Below are positions 52,224-60,756 of a stretch of 64,000 nt of DNA, one piece after another; position 1 is the stretch's first letter; every line of letters starts with the position of its first letter. Origin of the DNA: Acidobacteriota bacterium (GTDB taxonomy: Bacteria; Acidobacteriota; Blastocatellia; RBC074). Position numbers and translations under genes: made by a program. The notes beneath the pieces are model-generated. The model did no database searches. It worked only from the letters and a program-made list of their open reading frames with translations, and was not told the origin of the DNA. The stretch is from NCBI GenBank assembly GCA_016196035.1, contig JACPYM010000123.1, positions 62,001-126,000 of the forward strand. Direction: 5' to 3'.

Positions 52224-53419
52224 CGCGTTTTCTCCAAATCGCTTGCTACGGGCGAGGGTTGCACAGCAACTCCTTTTGGTTGCCCGGTTAACTCGACGGC
52301 TTGCCGGATGGCTAACGCCGCGTGCTCAAAGGACCAATGAACGATCTTCTCGCGTGAACATGCTTGCATTGCTCTTACTTTTTCCTGCGCGCTGGTGAGT
52401 TCATTGATCGCCCTGGTTAGTTCCTCCACAGTAAAGCTGTGCAATACAACGCCATTGTCGTCGCCAACTAAATCAACTGCCGCACCGCATTGCCAATGCG
52501 CAATAATAGCCAGACCACATGCCATCGCTTCATTAATAACCAATCCCCAAGGCTCCGTTTGCGAAGCTAGTACCAACACCTCCGCTAAGGCGTAGTAAAA
52601 AGCTAATTCCTGCTGGCTGGCGTTACCAACAAATGTGATACGCGGGTCGCCTTCAGCTAACGTTTCTAAACCTGCGCGCTCATCCCCATCCCCAACAATC
52701 AGTAAGACAGCTCGATCCGATCTTACCTGTTGCACCGCACTAACCAACAAATCTACATTTTTTCGCTTGATCAGGCGGCCGACATACAAAAAAACCAGCT
52801 TGTCCTGCCATCCTTTTTGCCTTCGAAAAGCCTCTGCCTTGGCATGTTGCCGCCGGCTTTCTGCGGCAAACCAATCATTGTCTACGGCAAACAGCGCCTC
52901 AAAAATTTGTTCTGGCCGGGCTCCATAAGCTTCCCAAAACATGCGGCTGGCTTTGCCCACGACTAAAACCGCCGCAGCTTGTCGCGCAATGAAGCCAAGC
53001 CAGCCTGCTTTAAAAAATCGCCGCGCTCCTCGTGCATTATCAGCGTAATAAGTCGCATCTCCGGCAATCGCAAAAGGGCAGCGAGTAAGGAAACACCAAG
53101 CCAAAGCGGCAAGTTGCGGCACCCGGGTATAGCCATAAATTACTAAATAGTCAGGCCGTTGTTGCCAGAGTTTTTGCAATAAAGCTAATGCGGCCGCCCA
53201 TTGTGAACTGAAGCGTCTGAGCCATTGCCTTTCTTCATCCAGCACCATCTCGCCATTCATTACGTAACCACAGGCTTGCGTTTCAGACCAACCAACATTT
53301 CTGTTCCAGCGCGAAACGTAACAAATCAGCAACTTCCAGCCAGCGTCATGAGCAAGTTTATTGAAAAGTGGTGTTAGATAAGGTGAGGGGACATTGCTTA
53401 GCAACAATACTTTTTTCAT
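52220..53419 (-). CDS. GT4 glycosyltransferase
   Basis: A 399-aa GT-B enzyme. N-terminus KKVLLLSNVPSPYLTPLFNK; donor domain FLYVGRLIKRKNVDLLVSA near 215-233 and TEPWGLVINEAMACGLAI near 315-332, with the E-x7-E pair. The start resembles transferases that carry NxPxPYxxPL at their N-terminus. It follows the secreted unknown gene by 33 bp and is coupled to the ligase gene through ATGA. Confidence 0.9.
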   Translation of the reverse strand: MKKVLLLSNVPSPYLTPLFNKLAHDAGWKLLICYVSRWNRNVGWSETQACGYVMNGEMVLDEERQWLRRFSSQWAAALALLQKLWQQRPDYLVIYGYTRVPQLAALAWCFLTRCPFAIAGDATYYADNARGARRFFKAGWLGFIARQAAAVLVVGKASRMFWEAYGARPEQIFEALFAVDNDWFAAESRRQHAKAEAFRRQKGWQDKLVFLYVGRLIKRKNVDLLVSAVQQVRSDRAVLLIVGDGDERAGLETLAEGDPRITFVGNASQQELAFYYALAEVLVLASQTEPWGLVINEAMACGLAIIAHWQCGAAVDLVGDDNGVVLHSFTVEELTRAINELTSAQEKVRAMQACSREKIVHWSFEHAALAIRQAVELTGQPKGVAVQPSPVASDLEKTR

Positions 53420-53452
53420 TGGCTAACAAAAGTGAGGAGATGTTTGTGACAG

Positions 53453-55030
53453 CTATCGCACAGGTGCAACGCGTTGCCATTTTTCGTCAACTAGGTAAAA
53501 CGACCCGCCAACGCTAACATCTATTTTTACTGAGCGATAATCTGGGACACGTATCGCTACCTGTTGCTGCTCGCCTAACGGCGCGTGGGCATAAATCAAC
53601 CATTGCCGTTGCGGCACTTTTCCCTGGGTTAGCGCGAGCGCATAAACCGGTAGCTGAGTGCCTAATTGCCAGGGGCGCGCTGGATCAAGCGAGGTATCCA
53701 GCAGAAACCAACGATCAACACTCTCATACTCTACCGGTACTATGCTTTGATAGGGGTGTTTGTTAGCCTTATTTGCAACAAGCTTACCCTTTTGCCAGAA
53801 ATCCCGTAACACCACCTGATTATGGACACGTTCGACGGATTCGACCAGGGGCAGAAAATATGACTCAAAATCCGTTACTGTCTCAAGCCAGCTCCGAAAC
53901 TCCCTCACCAGGCGTGGGCGTAATAACCACATACCAAATTGGGCCATACCTTTATACCGTTCTGGCGAGTAACTCTGCCCTTGCTTCAAATAACCCGCCA
54001 GTTTATCACTGGCATCCCCTGGCATGTTCCCATTCCACACCGACATTTCAAACCAAAACTCCGGGTTCTGACGCCGAGCCTCAGCTTGCATAAAAACCCA
54101 GTTCATCGCTTCGATTTGCGGGCTAAAAACGGTGTAATCAGTAATTGCGCTCCAATTAAAAACATAATACGGCACTGAGCATCCATCCCAAGCTAAAGCG
54201 GCAGGGTCAATTCGGCCTCTGTTATAAAGCGAATACTCTTGCCAACCTGCCCAACGCGCAAAATGCGCCGGCCCAAAGGCGTTGTAACCGATAAAGATGG
54301 CTTTGGCCCGCCAGTTTTCGTTGCTTAGGCCTTCTCTTAACCCTTCTTGAATCGCTCTGTAACGCTCGATCCAGCCCTCAGCAGTAACTTGCCGCTTAAG
54401 TTCATCGCTCCGATCTGCGCCGTATTTTTCAACATAACGTCTATCTTCTTGCAAACGATTCCAAGGCAGCTTAACGTGCTCATTATTCGACACGAACAGA
54501 ATGTAGGGAGGATCAGGGTATAGCTCTTGCAACTTCTTCATTATCCGGCTATCAGTCCAACGCCGCCCCAGGTCACGCCAAGCTCTAACCCCTCCCACAG
54601 GCGAAACTTCGCGGCTAATTTTCCCATCCAGAGTAACTACATTTGGATTTTCATTGGCAGGTAAGGACAGATAACGGTCTTCGACTGAGAGCCAGATTTC
54701 CCATTGCGTGCTAACGAGAGCAATCGGAAGTTTTAACACCGCAGCTTTCTTGATGGCCGCTTCGTAATACTCGACCCAATAAGGATTGTCCGGCTGAATA
54801 TTCCAATTCGCCAGCAGAAACCAGGGGAGAATATGCTTGCCCTGCTCCATCAATTTAATTTGATATGTAGGGCTGAATCCGTTTGGCGCTTCCCCGAGGT
54901 TCCAATGCCCCACCAGAGGCAATGGATAACCTACCCCCTCATTCGTTTGCGCCGAGGCTGTAAGCACCCGCGTACCCGGCAATGCCAAGCAGCCAAATAC
55001 TATCAAAATATTGATAACACACTTTTTCAT
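53453..55030 (-). CDS. Secreted protein of unknown function in the polysaccharide operon
   Basis: A 525-aa protein with GGAAAGG before the ATG and a signal peptide (residues 1-28, ending ASAQ). The mature part has repeated aromatic and acidic motifs such as PLVGHWNLGEAPNGFSP, WFLLANWNIQPDNPYW, FVSNNEHVKLPWNR, IFIGYNAFGPAHFARW and WFEMSVWNGNM, spaced as in a (beta/alpha)8 barrel, followed by a beta-sandwich-like end (about 440-525). It may be a glycoside hydrolase-like enzyme acting on the exported polymer; I know of no named family and cannot point to catalytic acids with confidence. Confidence 0.75.
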   Translation of the reverse strand: MKKCVINILIVFGCLALPGTRVLTASAQTNEGVGYPLPLVGHWNLGEAPNGFSPTYQIKLMEQGKHILPWFLLANWNIQPDNPYWVEYYEAAIKKAAVLKLPIALVSTQWEIWLSVEDRYLSLPANENPNVVTLDGKISREVSPVGGVRAWRDLGRRWTDSRIMKKLQELYPDPPYILFVSNNEHVKLPWNRLQEDRRYVEKYGADRSDELKRQVTAEGWIERYRAIQEGLREGLSNENWRAKAIFIGYNAFGPAHFARWAGWQEYSLYNRGRIDPAALAWDGCSVPYYVFNWSAITDYTVFSPQIEAMNWVFMQAEARRQNPEFWFEMSVWNGNMPGDASDKLAGYLKQGQSYSPERYKGMAQFGMWLLRPRLVREFRSWLETVTDFESYFLPLVESVERVHNQVVLRDFWQKGKLVANKANKHPYQSIVPVEYESVDRWFLLDTSLDPARPWQLGTQLPVYALALTQGKVPQRQWLIYAHAPLGEQQQVAIRVPDYRSVKIDVSVGGSFYLVDEKWQRVAPVR

Positions 55031-55060
55031 CTAACACCTTTCCGGGGCACCAGCCAATCA

Positions 55061-56017
55061 CTACCATTCACTATAAGGAGGCCCAAACGAGCGTCCCAGC
55101 TTTTGCCCGAACAAAATCTGGCAGTAGGCAGCCACCAAACGCCTGCAAAAACGCGTGTATTCACCGGTTTTCTCCGAATTAAAACTCAAATAAGCACGTA
55201 AGTACAAAATCGCCAGCGAAAATGCTGCGTATGCCCAAGCCTCAAAGCGTTTACCGATCTTATAAAGATAGTACACTGAGTTCCTGCGCAATAAAAAGCT
55301 AACCATACTTGTCATATGGTATCCGTTCATTTGCTGCTCATGCACAATACTATCAATCGGCAAATATTGTACTTTCCAGCCCGCAGAGCGCGCACGATAA
55401 TCAAAATCAGCATCTTCGATATACATGAAGATTGCTTCATCAAACAAACCGACTGCGCGTAAACAGGAACCGCGCAAAAGCACGCATACGCCATTCAAGA
55501 CTTCCGCGTCCACTATGCTATCCTGCGACTTCATGAATGCTGCCGGCGCCAAACGGTAAGCAAACCAGTTCCATAAATTCCGCCAAAAACCCGGCGCGTA
55601 GAGCACTGTGTTTTGCACGTTATCGCTAGCCCGCAAATAAACTCGCGGCCCAGCCACGCCTATCTGTGGATGCAACTCACAATAGGCAACAACATCCCCG
55701 ATAAAATCGGGATTAAGCACGACAGTGTCAGGGTTGAGTATCAGGACATATTCGGCTTTTTGCGCTAATGCATAAGTGATACCCAAATTATTTCCGCCGG
55801 TATAGCCCAAATTTGCCCCCGACTGAATAAAAATCGCCTGCGGAAATTCAACCGTCACTTTAGTTTCAACATCGTCCGCCGACTTATTATCTACTACAAT
55901 TACTTGGTAATTTGAGTAGCTCAGCTTATTCAGGGAAGTTAGGCAGCGAACCACTTTCTTGGTGCAATTGTAAGCAAGCACAACAATTGCAACCAAAGGC
56001 TCGGCAGATTCACCCAT
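55061..56017 (-). CDS. GT2 glycosyltransferase, rhamnosyltransferase-like
   Basis: A 318-aa GT-A enzyme. Motifs: VAIVVLAYNCTKKVVRCLTS at the start, VIVVDNKSADD near 40-50, SGANLGYTGGNNLG near 66-79, and ILNPDTVVLNPDF near 93-105. NPD(T/V) and the GGNN loop are typical of rhamnosyl-type GT2 proteins. A hydrophobic segment lies near 265-285, suggesting membrane association. Its start overlaps the upstream GT2 stop by 8 bp. Confidence 0.9.
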   Translation of the reverse strand: MGESAEPLVAIVVLAYNCTKKVVRCLTSLNKLSYSNYQVIVVDNKSADDVETKVTVEFPQAIFIQSGANLGYTGGNNLGITYALAQKAEYVLILNPDTVVLNPDFIGDVVAYCELHPQIGVAGPRVYLRASDNVQNTVLYAPGFWRNLWNWFAYRLAPAAFMKSQDSIVDAEVLNGVCVLLRGSCLRAVGLFDEAIFMYIEDADFDYRARSAGWKVQYLPIDSIVHEQQMNGYHMTSMVSFLLRRNSVYYLYKIGKRFEAWAYAAFSLAILYLRAYLSFNSEKTGEYTRFCRRLVAAYCQILFGQKLGRSFGPPYSEW

Positions 56018-56966
56018 TCAAGTCACCCAAATAATTATTACGAATAACTCGGCTAGCATAATTCGCAAAGAGTGCTTTAGGAGTCACCCAAATTATCGCA
56101 CCAACAGCTTCCACCAATCCATAGAACGCTAACACACACGAAGCAATTGGTCTCACGCGGAACCATGACAAAGCTTTTCTGAATTTAGCCGTAGGCAATA
56201 CCAGACTAGCCAAGAGCGCAACTCGTAACCGTGGATGATTAACTGGGTATTGACGCCACGCCAAATACCCATATCGAAATCCCATGATCAGAACATATTC
56301 CCAATGACGTAATTTTTTTAGCACCCCTTGCATAGTCAAAGGCCGTTCGGGGTGAATCACAACAGCCTCTGGTTGCCAGACAATTGACCCGAATTGTTGT
56401 ACCCGTGCCGCCAATTCCGTATCTTCATAAGCAGCATATGGAAAGGTTTCATCAAACCCGCCAGCCTTTAACAACACATGACGGCGATAAGCACAATTGC
56501 AGGTTAAGTATACACCGCCAACTTTATTTGTCGGCCCCTCACCCAAGGGGCCAAACTCACCTTCGTTTTGGGCATATACCCGGCCTTCTACGGCAATGGC
56601 CTCTGGGTGATTAAGTAATGCTTCCCAGATTTTGGTCAGCCACTTAGGGTCTGGCACCGTATCGCTATCGGTCATGGCAACAATTTTTCCGCGCGCCTGC
56701 CGGATTCCAAGATTGCGTGCAGCGCCCGGCCCTTTTGCGGGTTGCTTAAGGTACACCCAATTGCCACCGGCTTGACTAAACTCGCTTACCAAGCCTCCTA
56801 CATCCTCCACAGAACCATCATCGCAAACGATGATTTCATAGCTTTGTACTGGAAACTCTTGCTGACAAAGCGCAACCAAACATGTTTTCAATGCGCTCAG
56901 GCGGTCACGCGTAGGGATCACGACAGAAATCTGAACTGATTGTTCTGAAATTTGCGGGATATTCAT
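56010..56966 (-). CDS. GT2 glycosyltransferase
   Basis: A 318-aa GT-A enzyme. Motifs: VVIPTRDRLSALKTCLVAL at 14-32, EIIVCDDGSVEDVGGL near 44-59, AARNLGIRQARG near 82-93, and AMTDSDTVPDPKW near 97-109 (the DSD metal site). A hydrophobic C-terminal third (about 225-305) suggests membrane attachment. Overlaps both neighbours. Confidence 0.9.
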   Translation of the reverse strand: MNIPQISEQSVQISVVIPTRDRLSALKTCLVALCQQEFPVQSYEIIVCDDGSVEDVGGLVSEFSQAGGNWVYLKQPAKGPGAARNLGIRQARGKIVAMTDSDTVPDPKWLTKIWEALLNHPEAIAVEGRVYAQNEGEFGPLGEGPTNKVGGVYLTCNCAYRRHVLLKAGGFDETFPYAAYEDTELAARVQQFGSIVWQPEAVVIHPERPLTMQGVLKKLRHWEYVLIMGFRYGYLAWRQYPVNHPRLRVALLASLVLPTAKFRKALSWFRVRPIASCVLAFYGLVEAVGAIIWVTPKALFANYASRVIRNNYLGDLNG

Positions 56967-57871
56967 GCGATCAATACCTGATCACGCTTCCATTTGTTAT
57001 AAACATTTAGGCCGTTGGCAACCAGAAATACTTGTATCTGAACCAAAGTAACAAGTCGGTCAATATTAGGCGGCCAGAGTAACTCTTTCATTTTTGTACC
57101 AAGAGTAATTAGCCACCACTTCAGATTTCCCCAGATAGTACGGCGCGGATCAGTCATGCTGTAGATGAATTGGCCCCGATCACACAAATAATCTCGCTGC
57201 CGATTCTTCTGTATGTTCCAAGTTCCACCTCGGTGATGATGGATACGGCACTTAGGTACCAAAGCGATTTGATAACCGGCGCAAGCAGCACGGCGGCAGA
57301 AATCAATCTCTTCGTAAAAGGAGAAATAAATGGGGTCAAGATAACCTAGCCGCAGGAAAATTTCGCGTTTCACCGCAAAACATGATCCTTCTACCCAATC
57401 CATCGCCAACCAAGCAGGGCACGCATTTGCTTGTTCAGATTCAATTAAATGCGGTGGAACAGCGCTCTTTGTCCAAGTATTAAACTCGTTACTCGCATAG
57501 TCATATTGGAGCGGGCCTAAAATCCCCACCAAGGGTTCATTCTCACCAATTTCGACAATTTCAGCTAGCCAATTTGCAGTAACTTTCGTGTCCGGGTTTA
57601 ACAAAACAACATAGTCGGCCCCGGCGTTTAAGGCACGCTTAATCCCGACATTATTGCCTTCCGAGAATCCTAGATTAACTTCATTTTCAATAATTTCGAC
57701 TTGCGAGAAAGCTGCCCGTACCATGTGCACACTGTCATCCTGAGATCCATTGTCTACTAAAATCACCCGAAAATTGCCATAAGTTGTATCGCGTAATGAA
57801 GCAAGGCAGGTGTTTAACCAGCCTGCCCCATTATAATTCAGCACAATCACATACACTAAAGGTACATTCAT
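56963..57871 (-). CDS. GT2 glycosyltransferase, rhamnosyltransferase-like
   Basis: A 302-aa GT-A enzyme. Motifs: VYVIVLNYNGAGWLNTCLAS, VILVDNGSQDDS near 35-46, NLGFSEGNNVGIKRAL near 66-81, and VLLNPDTKV near 88-96. The PxxWxxxDWVEGSCF-type segment (CPAWLAMDWVEGSCFAVKR near 151-169) is also usual in this group. Its stop region overlaps the next GT2 start as ATGA. Local DNA is visibly AT-richer than the flanks. Confidence 0.9.
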   Translation of the reverse strand: MNVPLVYVIVLNYNGAGWLNTCLASLRDTTYGNFRVILVDNGSQDDSVHMVRAAFSQVEIIENEVNLGFSEGNNVGIKRALNAGADYVVLLNPDTKVTANWLAEIVEIGENEPLVGILGPLQYDYASNEFNTWTKSAVPPHLIESEQANACPAWLAMDWVEGSCFAVKREIFLRLGYLDPIYFSFYEEIDFCRRAACAGYQIALVPKCRIHHHRGGTWNIQKNRQRDYLCDRGQFIYSMTDPRRTIWGNLKWWLITLGTKMKELLWPPNIDRLVTLVQIQVFLVANGLNVYNKWKRDQVLIA

Positions 57872-57880
57872 AACGACCGA

Positions 57881-58966
57881 CTATTCGATGTCAGTTATAG
57901 CTTGTGTTAGTAATAGCCTTTCAAATGCGTTTGCCGCCCGTTCCCAGGTATACCCCGCTATTGTGATGCGGCCTGCTTCCGCTAATCGCTGGCGAAGTCG
58001 TGGATTTTTTAGAACGGCCAGCAATTGGCTGGCTAAGGCTAAAGGGTTCTTCACTTCAGCCATTAATGCGGTCATGCCATTTTCAGCATAATCCAAAACG
58101 CCGGGATTGGCCGCCGCCACTAATGCGCAACCGCACGCCATGGATTCTGCTGGCGGCAACGGCCAGCCTTCGGCCCAACTCGGATGCAAAAAAACCGCAC
58201 AGGAATTATAAAGCTCAAGCAATTCTGCCGGCGTTGGTTTCTGCTTGTACTTAATCCAGCTTGGCACCTCGACGGGACGTGGATGCGTTCCAAATAAAGT
58301 GGCTTGTAACCTGGGTAGATGTTTGTGCACTTCAGTTAAGGCAGTAATACCATCTAAAGTTCCCTTCCATGCGAATGGGTGCGCGAGCATCCCTACGCGT
58401 AAAGGGCGGCTGGCGGGCGGGGTCAGAACACGAAAATGCGAAAAATCCAGGCCATTAGGAATATAGGTAGTACGCTCTTTTTCACCAAAGCCTTTGGCGA
58501 TTTCCCAGAGCCATTTCGCAATGACAATTTTATGCAAGGGTAACTTCCAGGTGTGGTTCACTTCGACTTCGTTGCCGTCCCAAGTCTCATAATGTTGAAT
58601 CAAATAGTATTTCCGCCCTTTCTGTAGGGCGTAGCGGGCGACCCAAAACGCCGTGCTATAACCTGTTGCCACAATCGCATCACCAGCAGGGATATTTTTT
58701 TCTCTGAGGTCAGTCACCAGTAAAACCCGAACACCAGGTTGTAAGCGAAACCAGGGAACGAGTGTGCCGTCGCGCCAGTGCATGCGCAGAGGCCATAGAT
58801 GACTTTTCATTTGCTCGATGGCTCCAACAGCAGGTTCGATGTTGCGCGGATGCACAAGCGTTACGTGATGACCGCGCGCCTGTAAGCAATTCGCATATTC
58901 ATAAACAACTTTGAATCCACCTGCCGGATAGTTCAAGTAAAGCGGCAAGACGAAGGTAATCCGCAT
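57881..58966 (-). CDS. GT4 glycosyltransferase
   Basis: A 361-aa GT-B enzyme. N-terminus RITFVLPLYLNYPAGGFKVVYEYAN with the Gly-rich loop; donor domain HPSWAEGWPLPPAESMACG near 276-294 with the E-x7-E pair, and TTYIPNGLDFSHF near 164-176. The GGxxVVYEYAN start resembles transferases in other exopolysaccharide clusters. Donor unknown. Confidence 0.9.
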   Translation of the reverse strand: MRITFVLPLYLNYPAGGFKVVYEYANCLQARGHHVTLVHPRNIEPAVGAIEQMKSHLWPLRMHWRDGTLVPWFRLQPGVRVLLVTDLREKNIPAGDAIVATGYSTAFWVARYALQKGRKYYLIQHYETWDGNEVEVNHTWKLPLHKIVIAKWLWEIAKGFGEKERTTYIPNGLDFSHFRVLTPPASRPLRVGMLAHPFAWKGTLDGITALTEVHKHLPRLQATLFGTHPRPVEVPSWIKYKQKPTPAELLELYNSCAVFLHPSWAEGWPLPPAESMACGCALVAAANPGVLDYAENGMTALMAEVKNPLALASQLLAVLKNPRLRQRLAEAGRITIAGYTWERAANAFERLLLTQAITDIE

Positions 58967-58969
58967 ATC

Positions 58970-59866
58970 TTATGACCAGCGTGGCAACATAGCCGCAGCT
59001 ACCATCCAACGCCAAACACGCGGGTGCCAGCTTTCATTTAAGGCCGCTTTGTATTGGCCGAAACAGCGCAGCCAGGCTCCACGTTGTTTCCAGGCAAACC
59101 CTGCCCGGATATGCATACGAGCGAAGAGTAAATCCCGCTTCACTTCACATTCAGCCCAAACATCGGGGTATTGCCGCTCAAACTCTAACAGCGCCGCCAG
59201 CGCATACTTCAAACCCTTTTCAATATCGTGTCCGCCACCCAGTAAGTTATTTTCGTGAATGCGGTAGTAGGCCAATGTCCGATTGATTCCAGCCAACGGG
59301 TAGTTTTTGGCAAATCGTAGCCAGAACTCAAAATCTTCCGCCACCGGCAATGCGGCGCTTTCTTTCATGTAGCCTATTTCTTCCACACATTTCCGCCGGA
59401 ATAACACGGTCTGAGCTGGGATAAAATTGCCGAATAACAAAGCTTCTAACGTTGGCGACTGTGTGTGTCCAATTGTATTTCCATATTGGCGGGCGCGGCC
59501 TATCTGTTGATACATTATCGCTTTTCCATAAACCAGTCCGATGGCTGGATTATTGTCTAACAATTCAACTTGCTCTGCCAGCTTATCTTCGACCCAGGCG
59601 TCATCACTATCCAGAAAGGCAATGTATTCACCGCCGGCTTGTCGCATGCCAGCATTCCGCGCTGAAGCAGGGCCACCGTTGCTCTGTGCGATCAGCTTGA
59701 CGCGCGGCGTATGGCTTAATGCCACTTGATGCGAGTTATCCGTCGAGCCATCATCAACGACCAAAATTTCGAAATCCCGATAGGTCTGCTGTAGCACGCT
59801 TTCAATTGCTTCGGGCAAATAGTACGCGGTGTTATAAACTGGAATAACAACTGACACTTTAGGCAT
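58970..59866 (-). CDS. GT2 glycosyltransferase
   Basis: A 298-aa GT-A enzyme. Motifs: VSVVIPVYNTAYYLPEAIES, ILVVDDGSTDNS near 35-46, GPASARNAGMRQAGGEYIAF near 64-83, and LDSDDAW near 84-90 (DSD metal site). The C-terminal part (LPVAEDFEFWLRFAKNYPLA) has the acceptor-side ED motif. It lies 11 bp after the next upstream GT2 stop and 3 bp before the following GT4 start. Confidence 0.92.
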   Translation of the reverse strand: MPKVSVVIPVYNTAYYLPEAIESVLQQTYRDFEILVVDDGSTDNSHQVALSHTPRVKLIAQSNGGPASARNAGMRQAGGEYIAFLDSDDAWVEDKLAEQVELLDNNPAIGLVYGKAIMYQQIGRARQYGNTIGHTQSPTLEALLFGNFIPAQTVLFRRKCVEEIGYMKESAALPVAEDFEFWLRFAKNYPLAGINRTLAYYRIHENNLLGGGHDIEKGLKYALAALLEFERQYPDVWAECEVKRDLLFARMHIRAGFAWKQRGAWLRCFGQYKAALNESWHPRVWRWMVAAAMLPRWS

Positions 59867-59877
59867 AAGGTGGGTAA

Positions 59878-60756
59878 CTATTTCAGTCTCAGTTTCTCTA
59901 AAATGGGGCGGATCGTCCGATACTTAATGGCCGAAGCCTGCATTTCCCAGAAGTCTGGCTTCCAGATCTGGCCCCAGTAAGAAAACCGGTGATCCCACAT
60001 GTTTTGCTGCGCTTTTACACAATTATCGCTGGTTTTGGCGGCTGGATGCCAGGTACAGTAAGACAAAACCTGATCTACATTGGTAAATGAAAAGTGCTCG
60101 GCGATGCGCGCCCAGTAATCAAAATCCATAATCAGATGTAAGTCCTCGCGTAAAAGGCCGGTCTTCTCAAACACCTCACGCCGCCAAAAAATAGACGCTT
60201 GATGCATTTGATAGCCTTTCCAAAACTTCAATAATCTCAGGCGGTTTTCATACCAGCCCTTTACTATTGCCGGCGATCTGCCATCACAAAACACAACCAC
60301 GGCGTGCCCGGCCACAGCCGTATGGCCTGTCGAGGCTCCCAGTAATTTTGACACTGTCCAGAGCGTATTCGGGGCAAAATAATCATCGCTATTCAGCCAA
60401 CACATAATCTCGCCAGTACTGCGAGCAAAACCTTTATTAATGGCGTGGCTTTGCCCACGATCCGTTTCGCTCACCCAAAAAGTAAGCCAGGGTTCGTATT
60501 TGCGTATAACCTCGACGCTACAGTCCTGACTGCCGCCATCAATGACGATGTATTCGAGGTTCGGGTAACTTTGCAGTAACACCGAGCGGATTGTTTGTTC
60601 TAGAAATGCACCTTGATTATAAGATGGAGTAACTACACTAATTTTCGGCAGCCCATTTTTTTCTCGATCAGAAACCGATGAAGTAATATGCCAGGGCCAG
60701 CCTTGTTTGTCCGGTGGCGGCGCTGGTAATTCAAGTTGCGACAAAATCACTGTCAA
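59878..60756 (-). CDS. GT2 glycosyltransferase
   Basis: About 292 aa from a TTG at 60756 that overlaps the ABC ATPase stop as TTGA; a GTG at 60750 is an alternative, and the longer frame from 60786 would overlap that gene by 34 bp. Motifs: KISVVTPSYNQGAFLEQTIR, EYIVIDGGSQDCSVEVI, SETDRGQSHAINKGFARSTG and CWLNSDDYF (the NSDD metal site). This DRGQSxAxNKG type is common in exopolysaccharide clusters. Confidence 0.9.
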   Translation of the reverse strand: MTVILSQLELPAPPPDKQGWPWHITSSVSDREKNGLPKISVVTPSYNQGAFLEQTIRSVLLQSYPNLEYIVIDGGSQDCSVEVIRKYEPWLTFWVSETDRGQSHAINKGFARSTGEIMCWLNSDDYFAPNTLWTVSKLLGASTGHTAVAGHAVVVFCDGRSPAIVKGWYENRLRLLKFWKGYQMHQASIFWRREVFEKTGLLREDLHLIMDFDYWARIAEHFSFTNVDQVLSYCTWHPAAKTSDNCVKAQQNMWDHRFSYWGQIWKPDFWEMQASAIKYRTIRPILEKLRLK

